Of a DNA stretch of 64,000 nt, positions 34,300 to 44,856 are shown piece by piece. Under the pieces are notes generated by a model, which did no database searches, was not told the origin of the DNA, and saw nothing but the letters and a program-made list of their open reading frames with translations. Position numbers and translations under genes: made by a program. Every line of letters begins with the position of its first letter. Positions within the stretch are counted from its first letter, which is position 1. Origin of the DNA: Tupaia tana (lineage: Eukaryota; Chordata; Mammalia; Scandentia; Tupaiidae); assembly GCA_026018925.1 (NCBI GenBank), contig JAKSZU010000006.1, positions 132,405,592 through 132,469,591 on the forward strand, given 5' to 3'.

Positions 34300-34899
34300 A
34301 CAATGCTGATAACTGCTAATAACGATTACTGTCAAAAGGGCATGTAATTTTTTAAAATAGGTAACTAGGTAAAGTTCATCTTTAGACTGAAAACTTCATG
34401 AGGACAGAGATCACATGTATATTTTTCATTCTAACGTATCTTGGCTAACAGTGTCTAAGCCATAAAATATTGTCGAGTGACCGTCCAAATCTCTAAAATA
34501 GTTATTCCATCTATATAGCTGAAATGGTTCCATCTAATACACTCTTTCAGAGGGAACTTAAGTTAGAATGAGTCTGCACTGCCAAGGAAGCCTAACAAAG
34601 AAACACAAAATAATCAACAGGAGCAGTGCATCAGTCAGAGGAGGTCTGATCATGATTAAATAACAGCATTTTAAAAACCTCAAATTTCCGTTCATGTAGA
34701 ATTTAAAGCAGCTGTTCAGCACCAGCACAATGTCTGCCCTAAGAATTAAAAAACAAACAAACAAAAAAAGCAAATCACGGCAGCAGCAAAACTATTGCTC
34801 TAAGACCTCAAAGTTGATATGACCTTAAAAAAAAAATTAAAAATCTAAAGGGACAAGTTTACATTTTCATATTGCACTGCAAAAAAAGAATTTGGTATT
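34300..34899. other. Unique non-coding DNA
   Basis: Nothing recognised; the 71-codon minus-strand frame at 34558-34773 has no features. Confidence 0.45.
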
Positions 34900-35520
34900 C
34901 CAATGTTGGGGCCGCTGTTTTTAAACATGAAGCAGAGGTGTTTCCCTTCGAAGCAAAGGTCTTAGGGGACATGTCTGTCACAGCAGTTATTTTCTGTTTC
35001 ACTTGTTGGCAAACTTACATTTCAAAACAACAACAAAAATGAGCCTCCCCAGCTCCCTGTAAACCAAGGAGGTAGAAACAAAAAATATTTCAAAGCAAGA
35101 AAGCAAACAGACTGTGAGGACTGAAACTCAGACCAAAGGCATCTGCTCTCCAACTCACACTCCCCACAACCACCCAGCCTTCTTACAATCTTACAGATTT
35201 TCCTAAGAGATGTTGCCATTTTAGCTTTGTTTTTCCTTAAGTTCTGGCAATACCCATCACTGCAGGCAAGGCAGCAAAGCCACTAGCAGAATCCAAACCG
35301 GAAAACAGAAAAGCTGTTCTGTCTTTTCTTCCCTGCCACTCCATTACTAATTTATTTTTTCCAAAGTAAAACTCCCTCATTCTATCCAAGACGGCAATCA
35401 CTAACTTCCAGCGTATAACAATTATTTCATTAAGGACAAAGAATACAGAAATGACTATAGTCTGCAGGGCTAAAAGATGGAGTAGACGAAACACTGGACA
35501 ATTTCCTCGTGGTCCCACTT
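34900..35520. other. Repeat-free block with two consecutive minus-strand open frames
   Basis: More balanced in composition than its surroundings and free of recognisable repeats. Two minus-strand frames follow each other: 35518 down to 35237 (93 codons, starting MGPRGNCPVF) and 35219 down to 35022 (65 codons). Neither has a recognisable domain. The upstream frame has a hydrophobic stretch near residues 12-35, which could be chance. Possible conserved non-coding DNA or a transcribed region; no function is assigned. Confidence 0.25.
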
Positions 35521-35678
35521 TTTTCCGAAAGGAATAATACTATAAAAACTAGCCTACTGTATTACTCCTTAGAAATATACCAAAGCAATCTTTGTTTTCA
35601 CTCCTTTCTAGTATACCTCCTCCTGAATCTCACCCAATGTGGTGGTTGCCAACACAGCTTCCTGTTCAGTCTTGATAA

Positions 35679-35790
35679 AAAGAAAAAAAAAAAAAAAGAG
35701 AGAGAGAGAGAGAGCAAGAGAGAAAGAGAGGGGAAAAAAAGGAAGAAAAGGAAAGGGGGAAGAAATGAAAGAAAATGACAAGAAGAAACA
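35679..35790. repeat. Long homopurine tract
   Basis: About 110 bases nearly free of pyrimidines on the + strand: A15, (GA)8, GAAAGAGAGGGGAAAAAAAG, then GGAAGAAAAGGAAAGGGGGA. The translated 89-codon frame ends in K/R/E repeats and is an artefact. Confidence 0.93.
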
Positions 35791-36385
35791 AAATAACTAA
35801 TGTCATGCTGCCACCGATTATCAATATATCATTTAGAGTATAAAAATATTACTAAGATTCCTAGAAAGATACTGATTCTGAAATTCAACCCACACAGTGT
35901 GCTTAGATTCCCCCCCCCCTTTGAATCTAGAATTAACAGTCCACAAAATAAACCTTAAGTATTGTGTCAAGAAAAACACCTCCATTTGTATGAGTACAAA
36001 AGAAGAACAGGAAATCCGCCAGCATTCATGGGTCACTTGTGCCTTACAAATATTTCTATTTCTGATTTACTCTATTTTGTGTCACATGCATAGTTAAAAC
36101 CTAGTCTTCAGATGACAATATTACAGAGAAAATGAGAGGCTGTAGATGAATGGTTTCCATAACACTCACAAGTAGAGTGTGTCACATATATCCTATGTTA
36201 AAAATAAGTTCAAGTGCCATTAAATCTAAATCAAGTTTGAAAATTCAATTCAATTAAATAAGTAATTCTGTAGTGTAGATGCTATGCTTGGCATGAGGAA
36301 ATAAAGATTGATGAATTTTAGCTGAGGCACTCACAACCTAGTGACATCACAACCTACTAAGGAACAATTATTAAAATACTAAAAT
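35791..36385. other. Unique non-coding DNA
   Basis: Includes a C9 run at 35911-35919. The section 36250-36370 resembles old decayed repeat text. No gene. Confidence 0.45.
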
Positions 36386-36605
36386 AGGGGCTGGATGGTG
36401 GCACGGTGTAAACGCAACTGGCCTCAAATGGGAAAGGCTGGAGTTCCCAACCTGGTACCACGCTGTACATGCCAGGTATCAGTGTGTTTACCTCTGATCT
36501 GCACTGGCTGAGGCTGGGAATGGATTGCAACTGGGCGACCCTGTGGGGGAATCTGTTCTTTATCTCTGTCATAAAAAATAAATAAGTGGACTTCAAAAAC
36601 AACAA
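36386..36605 (+). mobile_element. SINE-B (older tRNA-like SINE)
   Basis: Starts GGGGCTGGATGGTGGCACGG. The internal segment has GCACTGGCTGAGGCTGGGAA, TGGATTGCAACTGGGCGACC and TTTATCTCTGTCATAAAAAA, with an AATAAATAAGT tail. One of the clearer SINE-B copies. Confidence 0.75.
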
Positions 36606-36857
36606 CATTAAATTAGAGGTAGTAAGAAAATCTTCCGGAAGTCATGGAGGGAGTACTTGACTTCCCTCAGTCAGCCACAGGAGACTCCTCAAAAGATAAG
36701 GTTATACCAAAAGAAGTAAATAAAAGCATAGTGTGAACACAGAATTGAAAGAAATAGAGTCATGCTGAATGACTGACTAGAGACTAGAGAGTAAGGTAGA
36801 AACTGGTAGGCAAATGGCCTGATAAATGATAGGATAAATACCCAGAATGTGAGATTC
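36606..36857. other. Old decayed sequence, no gene
   Basis: AG-rich text that may belong to an ancient interspersed repeat; not assignable. Confidence 0.4.
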
Positions 36858-36872
36858 AGGTCTGTTTATTTA

Positions 36873-37113
36873 GGTCCAACTAGTGGCACAGGCAGGAGAG
36901 GTGCTGCTACACGATACTAGAGGCTGCTCGTGAAAGTCCCAACTTCCGGCCAAAGGTCTGCCTGAACACACATGGCATTCCTGTGGGTATATTTATGATC
37001 CTGGCTAGCTGCAAGGATGGGGGGAATCACTGCATGAAGAACATATCAAGGGTCCTTGTCTCTTTCTATCTCGCTCTCTTTCAGAAAATAAATTTTTAAA
37101 AAACTGTTTTTAA
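36873..37113 (+). mobile_element. SINE-B (older tRNA-like SINE)
   Basis: Imperfect 15-bp duplication AGGTCTGTTTATTTA (36858-36872) and AGGTCCATTTATTTA (37114-37128), showing LINE-type retroposition. Words: GGTCCAACTAGTGGCACAGG, CACACATGGCATTCCTGTGG, TTGTCTCTTTCTATCTCGCT and an AAAATAAATTTTTAAAA tail. Confidence 0.8.
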
Positions 37114-37324
37114 AGGTCCATTTATTTAATAAGCATCACTTGAAAACCAAGAATGCAACTAACACTTGGACATGAGGATGCTGTAGGTAATTCAGAATTA
37201 TGAGAAGTTATCAAGTGTACAAGTGTCATGACCAAAAGATACATTATCATAAAACCATAATGTTAATTCCTGCTCCAACAGCCACAGGTCCTCTATGGCC
37301 TGTTCCCAGCTGAAGTGTTGTGTT

Positions 37325-37478
37325 TTTTGGGTTTGTTTTTTTGTGTTTTTTAAAGAGAAGAATTTTTGCTATAGGGTACGGGTGCTTGTTGGACACACAG
37401 AGACAGAGAGAGAGGAAGTTAGGAATGACCATTCCATAATCTCTTCTCCTTCATTCTCCTGTCAGGATTTTGGGTACA

Positions 37479-37511
<33 letters not shown>

Positions 37512-37609
37512 GTCCTGTGTGATTTTCAAGCTGCAGGTCTGGGACTTGAACCACAGTCGGCCATTAAGTTGAGCCCAGCACCTTAATCGCTATGCCACCT
37601 GCTGGCCCC
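37325..37609 (-). mobile_element. SINE-A, long form
   Basis: Flanked by CAGCTGAAGTGTTGTGT (from 37308) and CAGCCGAAGTGTTTTAT (from 37611). Read on +: AATTTTTGCTATAGGGTACG, a loss of the CCCCCAGGGG segment, CCTTCTCCTTCATTCTCC-like text, an expanded CA run (37478-37511), and TATGCCACCTGCTGGCCCC. Confidence 0.88.
37478..37511. repeat. (CA)n microsatellite inside SINE-A
   Basis: Expansion of the ACACACGCACA segment of the SINE body to about 16 CA units. Shows how this SINE can seed microsatellites. Confidence 0.9.
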
Positions 37610-37682
37610 TCAGCCGAAGTGTTTTATACTCTGTATTTCAGTCACACAAGATCCTTGCTATGTCCAAAGCCTATGATGTTCA

Positions 37683-37850
37683 TATGAGGGAGATAGCACC
37701 CCCCAATGAAAGCATGGTCATAACACAATTCCTTCTCCTCCATTTCTCCATCCTGTCAGGATTTGGGGCACACATGCACATGCACATGCACACGCACAGT
37801 TGGCCACGTGAGATACAACTTCCTTAACCAGTAGACCACGTGGCTAGCCC
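37683..37850 (-). mobile_element. SINE-A fragment, internally deleted
   Basis: Retains GCACCCCCCAATGAAAGCAT, ACACAATTCCTTCTCCTCCA, GGGGCACACATGCACATGC and a head remnant GTAGACCACGTGGCTAGCCC. It has lost most of the 3' end and the B-box region. Confidence 0.75.
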
Positions 37851-37975
37851 TAACTACTTAAATGCTTAGTATTGACTTCAGGCCACCAGATAATTGCTAC
37901 TCCAACAAAGTCATCATTTTCAATCTAAGAAAATGCTTGGTTGAGCTCACTTGGTTAAATTCAAATACTTTTGAT

Positions 37976-38190
37976 TTATTTTATTTGTTGAGGGAGAGAA
38001 AGACAAGTACCTTTACTGAAGTCTCATGCCACTATCTTCCCACTCTCCAGCTTTCCCACCTTGTCAGGATCATGGATGAGTGCAAATGAGCAGTGTGTAC
38101 AGGTTGACTGAAGAACTGAACCTATACTCTTCCATATGTAACCAGCTTCACTTGGGGAGCATAGTATCACTGCACTACCCAGCTGACCCA
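37976..38190 (-). mobile_element. SINE-B (older tRNA-like SINE)
   Basis: Read on +: ATTTTATTTGTTGAGGGAGA, GTACCTTTACTGAAGTCTCA, CAGCTTTCCCACCTTGTCAG, GATCATGGATGAGTGCAAAT and CACTGCACTACCCAGCTGAC at the head end. Similar to the 7668 copy. Confidence 0.65.
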
Positions 38191-38460
38191 TGTAATTTTA
38201 ATTTTAAATGTCGCTTATTCTTGTCTCTTGAAATAAGATAATAGAAAGTCCAAGTCACGGTGTATTTTCCATGAATCATGCCAATAAATTATCATAAATA
38301 TTTTACCATGGACTTCAGTTTTTGCAATAATCATAGGAATATGTTTTCCTAATGTAGCCAAAAGCCACATGTATGACATTGTAACAGTGCAATGTATATT
38401 CTATGGTTCTCTATTTTAAGTACAATTCACTGAAACTTCTCTCCACATCAGAAATACACA
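38191..38460. other. Unique non-coding DNA
   Basis: Nothing firmly recognised. Confidence 0.4.
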
Positions 38461-38479
38461 CAATGCTTGGACAATTCAT

Positions 38480-38748
38480 TTTCTTTTTTTAGAGGTTTTT
38501 GCAATACAGTGCGTTCACTTGCCAGAAAGACAGAGAGAGACAGAGAGACAGAAAGTGAGAAATCACCCCACCCCACTCCCCAGGGAGGATGGCCATGCCT
38601 CAATCCCTTCTCCTCTATTATCCTCTCAGGATCTTGGGCACGCATGCACATGTGCCCGGCGTGAGTTTAAGCCACCAGGTCCAGGACTCAAACCATGGTC
38701 AACTACATGGGAGTCCAGTGATATAGCCATTATGCTAACTGCTGGTCC
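38480..38748 (-). mobile_element. SINE-A, long form
   Basis: Duplication CAATGCTTGGACAATTC (38461-38477) and CAATGCTTGGATAATTC (38749-38765). Read on +: T run, GAGGTTTTTGCAATACAGTG, CACCCCACCCCACTCCCCAG, CGGCGTGAGTTTAAGCCACC and CTAACTGCTGGTCCC. Well preserved. Confidence 0.95.
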
Positions 38749-38765
38749 CAATGCTTGGATAATTC

Positions 38766-39992
38766 TATGTGTTTTATATTGACATTAACATGCTAAATAG
38801 AGTTTACTTTTAGTGGAGAGCAAACTGTACATTAATGTGACTGGGAAGTCATTTAAAACTTGGTTATTTATTCCAATTTTCCTATAAATAAACTGACCTT
38901 GGAACAACTGGCAGAAGTTATACTTGTGTATACTTCCCTGACATAACTTTTTATGTATAATGTTTTATTTCATCAAATCATCACAACAACCTGTAGTGTA
39001 ATTAAAGATAATAATTAAACTATCTCACAAAAGCATATAGCGTGGTACCATCCAATCAGAATGGATGTTGGTTATCAATACCCATTATATACAGCTATAC
39101 TGAGTATAGCAACTGATGGCAGGCCTGCAGGGCAGGCTTCTGTGAGGAGAGGCTCAAAAAGTAAAGGAACATGCTGGAGTTTTCATTAGACATAATTAAA
39201 ATGGCATTTCCATGACACTGGAGAAATTTGATATTTTAATTAATAACCAGCATTCATCGTTATTGACTGTGTTTTCTATCGAATTTGGTTAAATAAGGAG
39301 TGGTATTCCTCACTCTCACATACCACACTTTAGGTTTTGTATTCAGTGGCACACCTTTCATGAAATAAATGGATGTTGTAAGAAGAAAGTTACTCATCAA
39401 CTACATTAGTGGGAAGCTGCATTTGACAAGCTTTCTTTCTTTTTCTTTACTTCTCAGAGCCTGTAATATAAGCACTGGGAGGACAGAAGGAGGAAAAAAA
39501 AAAAAAAAAGGCCAGCTTTTAAGGTAAAGAATCACCTATGTGACAACACCAAATATTACAAAGACAAAACAAAATCTTATCAGTTAATAGGTTTAATCCA
39601 CTTTTAGTCAATGCTCCAGTGAGGATAACTGCATTCATAGATTATACTTAGTATATTCAAATTTCTGTGTTTTGTACTCCCATACCACTTTATTGATTTC
39701 ATAGCATTACCATATATGTCTCTGCGCTACCAAAGAAGCATCACTTTGATGACAGATGTGAATAGTATGTTTTATTAATGTCAAATAGTAATCGGGTAAG
39801 ATTGCCCATGAGTTCTGCTTGTCTGGTGTATATGGAAAAAAACTTTGAGAAGCACAATTCCCAAAAAATTTGAACTGAAAACTTCATCAACTTCAGGAAA
39901 TAAATACCAAGAAATCTACCAAAGATGACATGCAATGTATGTGCGATTCATTAGTTAATAGGTTATAAAAGGTTTTTTGTTGCAGGCTAGAA
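38766..39992. other. Unique non-coding DNA
   Basis: Includes an A run at about 39494-39509. No gene or assignable repeat; the 64-codon minus frame at 39741-39935 has no features. Confidence 0.5.
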
Positions 39993-40009
39993 AGAATCTC
40001 ACAATTCTT

Positions 40010-40290
40010 TTTTTCTTTCTTTTTTTTTTTTTTCCTTTTTTTTTCTTTTTGAGAGGTTTTTGCTACAGGGTGTATGTGCTTGCCAGAGAGACAGAGAGAC
40101 AAAAAGTGAGAAAATACCCCCCCGGGGGAATGGCCACGCTGCAATTCCTTCTCTTCCATTCTCCTCTCAGGATCTTAGGCACACACACACACGCGCCCGG
40201 TGTGAGTTTTAGCCACTGGGTCCAGTACTTGAACCGGGGCCGACTACATGGGAGTTCAGCGACATAGCCATTATGCTAAATGCTGGTCCC
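40010..40290 (-). mobile_element. SINE-A, long form
   Basis: Perfect 17-bp duplication AGAATCTCACAATTCTT at 39993-40009 and 40291-40307. A long T tract (about 40009-40050) is followed by TTTTTGCTACAG|GG and, 133 nt on, by GGTGTGAGTTTT: a strong acceptor-like and donor-like pair in the antisense copy. The head reads TATGCTAAATGCTGGTCCC. Confidence 0.96.
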
Positions 40291-40363
40291 AGAATCTCAC
40301 AATTCTTATCAGCTTCAGTACCAAAAAAAAAAAAAAAAAGAGAAAGAAAGAAAAAATAGAAAC

Positions 40364-40425
40364 AAAGGATTTAGCTAGTACAAATAAAAATAAAAAAGGA
40401 TTTAGCTAGTACAAATAAAAATAAA
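40364..40425. repeat. 31-bp tandem duplication
   Basis: The unit beginning AAAGGATTTAGCTAGTACAA and ending in AATAAAAATAAA occurs twice (40364-40394 and 40395-40425) with no difference seen. Confidence 0.95.
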
Positions 40426-40743
40426 ATTAGAAAAAAAGATTTTAATTTGACAACCTCATTATAAAACTGAATATTCCTTTGTTTTTCCCGAAAGCATTAA
40501 AGTCTTCATTCTATGTATTAACTTTGTGAAAGATTCCTATAAACTAGAAAACTTTTTTCTTTATGGTAACTATTCAAATTCATCTAAAGTAAACTGCATA
40601 ATCTCTTTGGGGGATGATCTTGGCTCTCTGATAACTCCTACTTGTGAAAGAAAGAAACGCTATCCTTTCCACTAGAAATATATCACTTCTGTGAAAAATT
40701 CATAGTATTGTACTAAAGGCACTCTCATTTTCCACCACTTTAT
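40426..40743. other. Unique AT-rich non-coding DNA
   Basis: Nothing recognised. Confidence 0.4.
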
Positions 40744-40765
40744 CTATTTGTTTCCAATTGGAGAT

Positions 40766-40826
40766 TTCTCTCTCTCTCTCTCTCTCTCTCCCTCTCTCTC
40801 TCTTCTCTCTCTTCCCTCCATCCCAC

Positions 40827-40885
<59 letters not shown>

Positions 40886-40955
40886 CACACACACACACAT
40901 ATATATATACACACACACATACATACATACACACACATATACATAAATAAAATAA

Positions 40956-41024
<69 letters not shown>

Positions 41025-41030
41025 TACATA
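40766..41030. repeat. Compound (TC)n-(AT)n-(AC)n microsatellite
   Basis: In order: a TC tract with CCC interruptions (40766-40812), (AT)n from about 40831, alternating (AC)n and (AT)n blocks, AAATAAATAAAT, a second (AT)n and a final (AC)n with ACATACAT. Frames of 62-128 codons on both strands here (for example 40748-41134) are dipeptide artefacts. Confidence 0.96.
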
Positions 41031-42008
41031 TAACAGGGCTCCAACACCTTAGATCTGAGATATCATTCTTTCTAAAATTAGTGAAAACTACTTCGTCACA
41101 TAAAACTAATACTCGTGACAAGCAGTTATTTTAATTTTCCTATTTCATGAGTAAAACTAAACTCTATTTACATTTTTAGTACCTTGATAGCATATGTTTC
41201 AGAAAACACAGCGATCCTTACAAAGAAACTCACCTTCAAGTTCATTTGTCTCCAAAGGGCACTGCACTTTCCAGAACACAAACGACTGAGTGTCCAGCAG
41301 ATGACTGTGGGAAGCACTCCCAAGTAACAAGAACATGGAGCAGCAGCTGGAGAGGATGGAACCAGGGAGGTCTAACAGTCATGGAGCTCTCCAGCAAAAA
41401 TCAGTTGGGCAAATGGCTTAAGACAATGGGTTGTAGCATGGCTCCCAGAAAAAGCAGGGTAACAAAACCTGAAGGGAAGTCAGATCACCCTAAGGAAAAT
41501 ACAGAGAATGCCAAGAATTCTGAGTTGGGCTAGATACTAGAAAAAAACTAAGACCTGCAATGAGTCCAAGTGGCAAGGAAATCCAGATCTCAAGAGAGTT
41601 AGCAGAGGGTCCTTTTAAGACAGAAATGTAGATTTCCCTTTATAGCCGTAATATGGTCCAGTATTTATATGAGCCAAGGACTTCTATGGAAATCAATAAA
41701 TCACACTTTAACTGAAAAGAATTCTCTTATGAGCGTAACACACTGATAGTGGAAGATGTATGAACTTTTTTGCCTTTAATATTCTTATTAAACATCCAGA
41801 TTCCTGAACCAATACAAATCCTTTTATGTATTCTTATTCACCTCTGGGTTGAAATAAAATACTAAAAAGTATACATTTATTCATTATAAAACTTTGTCTT
41901 CATTTTTAATTCATCCCACATATAAGGTAGCCATTTATAAACAAGGAAATTAATGTTGGTTGCTCTTGGGTAGAGTAGAAAAGGTATCACTTTCATCTCC
42001 CTGTTCTT
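41031..42008. other. Unique DNA with one unassigned open frame
   Basis: A plus-strand frame at 41246-41533 (95 codons, MSPKGTALSR to KNSELG) lies in a locally more GC-balanced segment with polar, basic composition. I recognise no domain; it lacks an A tail or intron-exon signals that would mark a processed gene. It might be an old pseudogene, an unrecognised repeat or chance. Confidence 0.3.
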
Positions 42009-42232
42009 TTAAAAATGTTTATTTATTTATGAAAGAGAGAGAGAGAGAGGCACACCCAATAAGGTCCTCACACTGAGATCCATACCCAGCCTCAGCCAAC
42101 TGGGATCTCTAGCAGGTTCACTTCCAGCAAATACAGGGAGGCTTCAGAGCAGAAACCTGGAATCTTCCACATAGGTCCAGTATCACAAGCAGTGTCTTAC
42201 CACTGTGCCTCTGGCTGACCTTTCAGCTTTTA
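42009..42232 (-). mobile_element. SINE-B (older tRNA-like SINE)
   Basis: Read on +: TTTAAAAATGTTTATTTATT, a GA run, CACACTGAGATCCATACCC, AGCCTCAGCCAACTGGGATC and CCACTGTGCCTCTGGCTGAC. The reverse complement carries GGCTGAGGCTGGGTATGGAT, the shared SINE-B motif. Confidence 0.75.
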
Positions 42233-42345
42233 TATTTTAGAAGTTGTAATTATAATTCTGACAGCACCCTAGACCTTACAGCTAATAAAAGCAATTGGAA
42301 ATAGCTAATAAGTAAACATATGAACCCTTAAAAATCACGATACTA

Positions 42346-42564
42346 GGGGCCAGCAGGGGGTGTGTGGATTACTAAATTGCATCCTGGACCTGGTGGCTTG
42401 AATATTACTTCAGGAGTGTGTGTGCATGTCCAAAATCCTGAGAGAAGAATGCTGGTGAAGGGAATATAGCATGGTCATACCCCTTGAGGAGGAGTTTTCA
42501 CTTTCTCACTCTCTCCATTTTCTCTGTCTCTCTCTAATGAACACACATGCCTTATAGCAAAAAC

Positions 42565-42570
<6 letters not shown>
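42346..42570 (+). mobile_element. SINE-A, long form, lacking part of the head
   Basis: Starts GGGGCCAGCAGGGGGTGTGT, then goes from GGATTACTAAATTGCATCC straight to TGGACCTGGTGGCTTGAAT, so the stretch with the B box is deleted. It ends AACACACATGCCTTATAGCA and runs into a (TA)n tail. Confidence 0.88.

Positions 42571-42612
<42 letters not shown>
42571..42612. repeat. (TA)n microsatellite at SINE tail
   Basis: About 20 TA units replacing or expanding the A tail of the preceding SINE. Confidence 0.93.
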
Positions 42613-42615
<3 letters not shown>

Positions 42616-42842
42616 ATTAGGAAGCTAAAAAAAGATTGCCTAACATATAGGTGTTTTTAATTTCTTTACCTACTACTATTTTACAGCTATCAACTCATAA
42701 TCGACTAGCTATTACTAGTGTATGTCAAATAAATGTAATTACTAAAATATACAGATAGAAAATATAATAAATTAGTTGACTTTTCTGGTAGTCTTTTAAA
42801 AATGTGCCTAGTAAAAAAATAATAAAAACATAGAAAAGGTTA
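42613..42842. other. Unique AT-rich non-coding DNA
   Basis: Nothing recognised. Confidence 0.4.
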
Positions 42843-43115
42843 GGACCAGAAGATGACAGAATGGTTACCATTGCTGGACTCCCACATGGCCGAACGAGGT
42901 TCGAGTCCCAGACCCAGTGACTTGAATCTTATGCCGGGTATGTGTGCATGTGTGCCCAAAATCCCAAGATGAGAATGGAGGAGAAGGGATTGTAGCATGG
43001 CAACCCCTCTGGGGATTGATTTCTTGCTTTCTATCTCTCTGTCTCTTTCTGCCATTCTGGTGAGTGCATGAACCCTACAGCAAAAAAATCTCCCCCTAAA
43101 ATAAATAAATAAATA
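42843..43115 (+). mobile_element. SINE-A, long form
   Basis: Has a perfect pol III B box GGTTCGAGTCC at 42898-42908. Further words: ATGCCGGGTATGTGTGCATG, GAGAATGGAGGAGAAGGGAT, GGTGAGTGCATGAACCCTAC and an AAATAAATAAATAG tail. A 111-codon minus-strand frame (42840-43175) crosses it and is a by-product. Confidence 0.94.
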
Positions 43116-44579
43116 GACGAGTTCAACATTAACATTTAGTATTTCAAACTCATGTAGAAATTCTAAACAGAACAATCTGCAGAGGATTTAAATTAACCGG
43201 CATAGAGCAACTGCTTCAATAGCAATGGCCCACTTTGCCCTATATATTCTCAGGTTAAAATTTATAAAAACCACAAGCTAATAAAAAAATCTTAAATTAT
43301 GTTACATTTTATAGAAACAAAGTAATATATTGACCAGTTATATCAATTTTTAAAAAAAGCACAACTATCCATTGAAAAACTGGTAAAAAGGGTAATGTAT
43401 CTCCTACCCTTATTGTTTCCCTTAATAAAATGTTTATTATTAACTGAGTAATATAAGACAGCCAACTAAATTCAGGGGTCTTCAAGGTATGAATCAAAGT
43501 TCAGCATTTGACAATACATATCCAATACAGAAAAAGTGAAATGAAACTTTAATTCTTAAAATTATTTAATGACACTGTAAATGAAAAAAAATTCCTGAAA
43601 AAATAAAATTCAACCGGTCGTAAGTAAGGTCACATCAAATAATATAATTAAATAGTATTTATTAAGATACATACAATATATTTACACAATTCCTAATTTT
43701 TATAATATACCTAAGTATCTAATATCTACGGAAACAATTTTCAGAGTATTTCTGAGTCCTAACATAACATAACAGCTTATATTTAATCAACATAAAATGT
43801 TATATTTCAAATTTCTGCAGTTAATAAAAAAGTACTGAAGTTTATCATCAATGAACAGGATAACAACGTAACAGTTTAATCAAATTAAATCATTCCTTAG
43901 CGCTTCCATTTAATAAAAGGGGACAATCAACAGGCTGTTCAAAACCAAAGCTTCCCTACAATTTCTCCACTCATCCTCATTCTGACCACACAACATCTCT
44001 TTTCAATTCAAACCAGGCATTCTGAAGCTCCCTTTCTAACCCTTCACAAACCTTAGTGGAATGAAGGGCATTAAAAGTAAGTAAACAACCAATAAATGTA
44101 ACTACATTACTGAGTCATGTGGGGAGGAGGGCAACATGCAGAGAAAATGGCTAAGTTGTTCACATTGGTAAAGCAGACTTTGTTCCATAAACTTTCCAAG
44201 AACATTGGTAGAATGTTTCATTTTTAATTCATTCGAGCCCATTTAAAATTTACCTGAATACAGCAATTTGGCTAGGTTATTTTTGCTCTCACAAAATGCC
44301 ATTTTTCTTAACACACCAAGAAAAAATACAAGTATGCTCAGCTTGACATTCTGACATGTTTTGAAGATCAGACTCATGTGAATCTACAAAAGAAAAGAAG
44401 AGAAAAGAAAAGAGAACCTACAAAAGAAAGCTCTGTGACCATTTATAGGAGGAGGAGGATGAAAGGTGAAGAAAATTGGCAGCATGGGATCATGACACAG
44501 TTATAGCTCAGACATACATTAAAATGTTTTAGGTCATTCAGTATGGTTACACTGGTGTTACCAGGACTGAGTACAAACT
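43116..44579. other. Unique AT-rich non-coding DNA
   Basis: No gene or young repeat. An AAAAG/AGAAAAG purine run lies at about 44390-44420. Confidence 0.5.
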
Positions 44580-44832
44580 GATCATAGCCAGCATATATTT
44601 GGTACTTAAAATGTCAAAAAGATGGTTCCAAGTTATTAGTGATCATCTCTTTTAAACCTTGAGTGATTCTCTGAGGTAGGTACTATTATTATCTCTACTT
44701 CACAAAACAACTGTAAACTGAATAAACCAAGGAAGGCACAAGAGGTAAAACCACTTCCCAAGGGAACCCATCTTGCATACAGTGGAGCCAGGCTGGTAAA
44801 CTAGACAATCTTACCCTAGAGTTCATGCTCCT
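44580..44832 (-). mobile_element. MIR SINE
   Basis: Antisense MIR words in order: GATTCTCTGAGGTAGGTACT, ATTATTATCTCTACTTCACA, AGGTAAAACCACTTCCCAAG, AGTGGAGCCAGGCTGGTAAA and CCCTAGAGTTCATGCTCC. Ends just before an L2 fragment. Confidence 0.85.
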
Positions 44833-44856
44833 GGATCATATGACTGCATATGTATG

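Noticed and set aside
35509..35778. 89-codon frame ending in K/R/E-rich sequence
   Set aside because: The basic tail is translation of the homopurine tract.
40740..41134. Frames of 62-128 codons on both strands
   Set aside because: They translate TC/AT/AC dinucleotide repeats into SLSLSL, YIYIYI and HTHTHT strings; no gene.
42898..42908. Perfect pol III B box suggesting a tRNA gene
   Set aside because: It belongs to the head of a SINE; there is no closed acceptor stem and no mature tRNA length.
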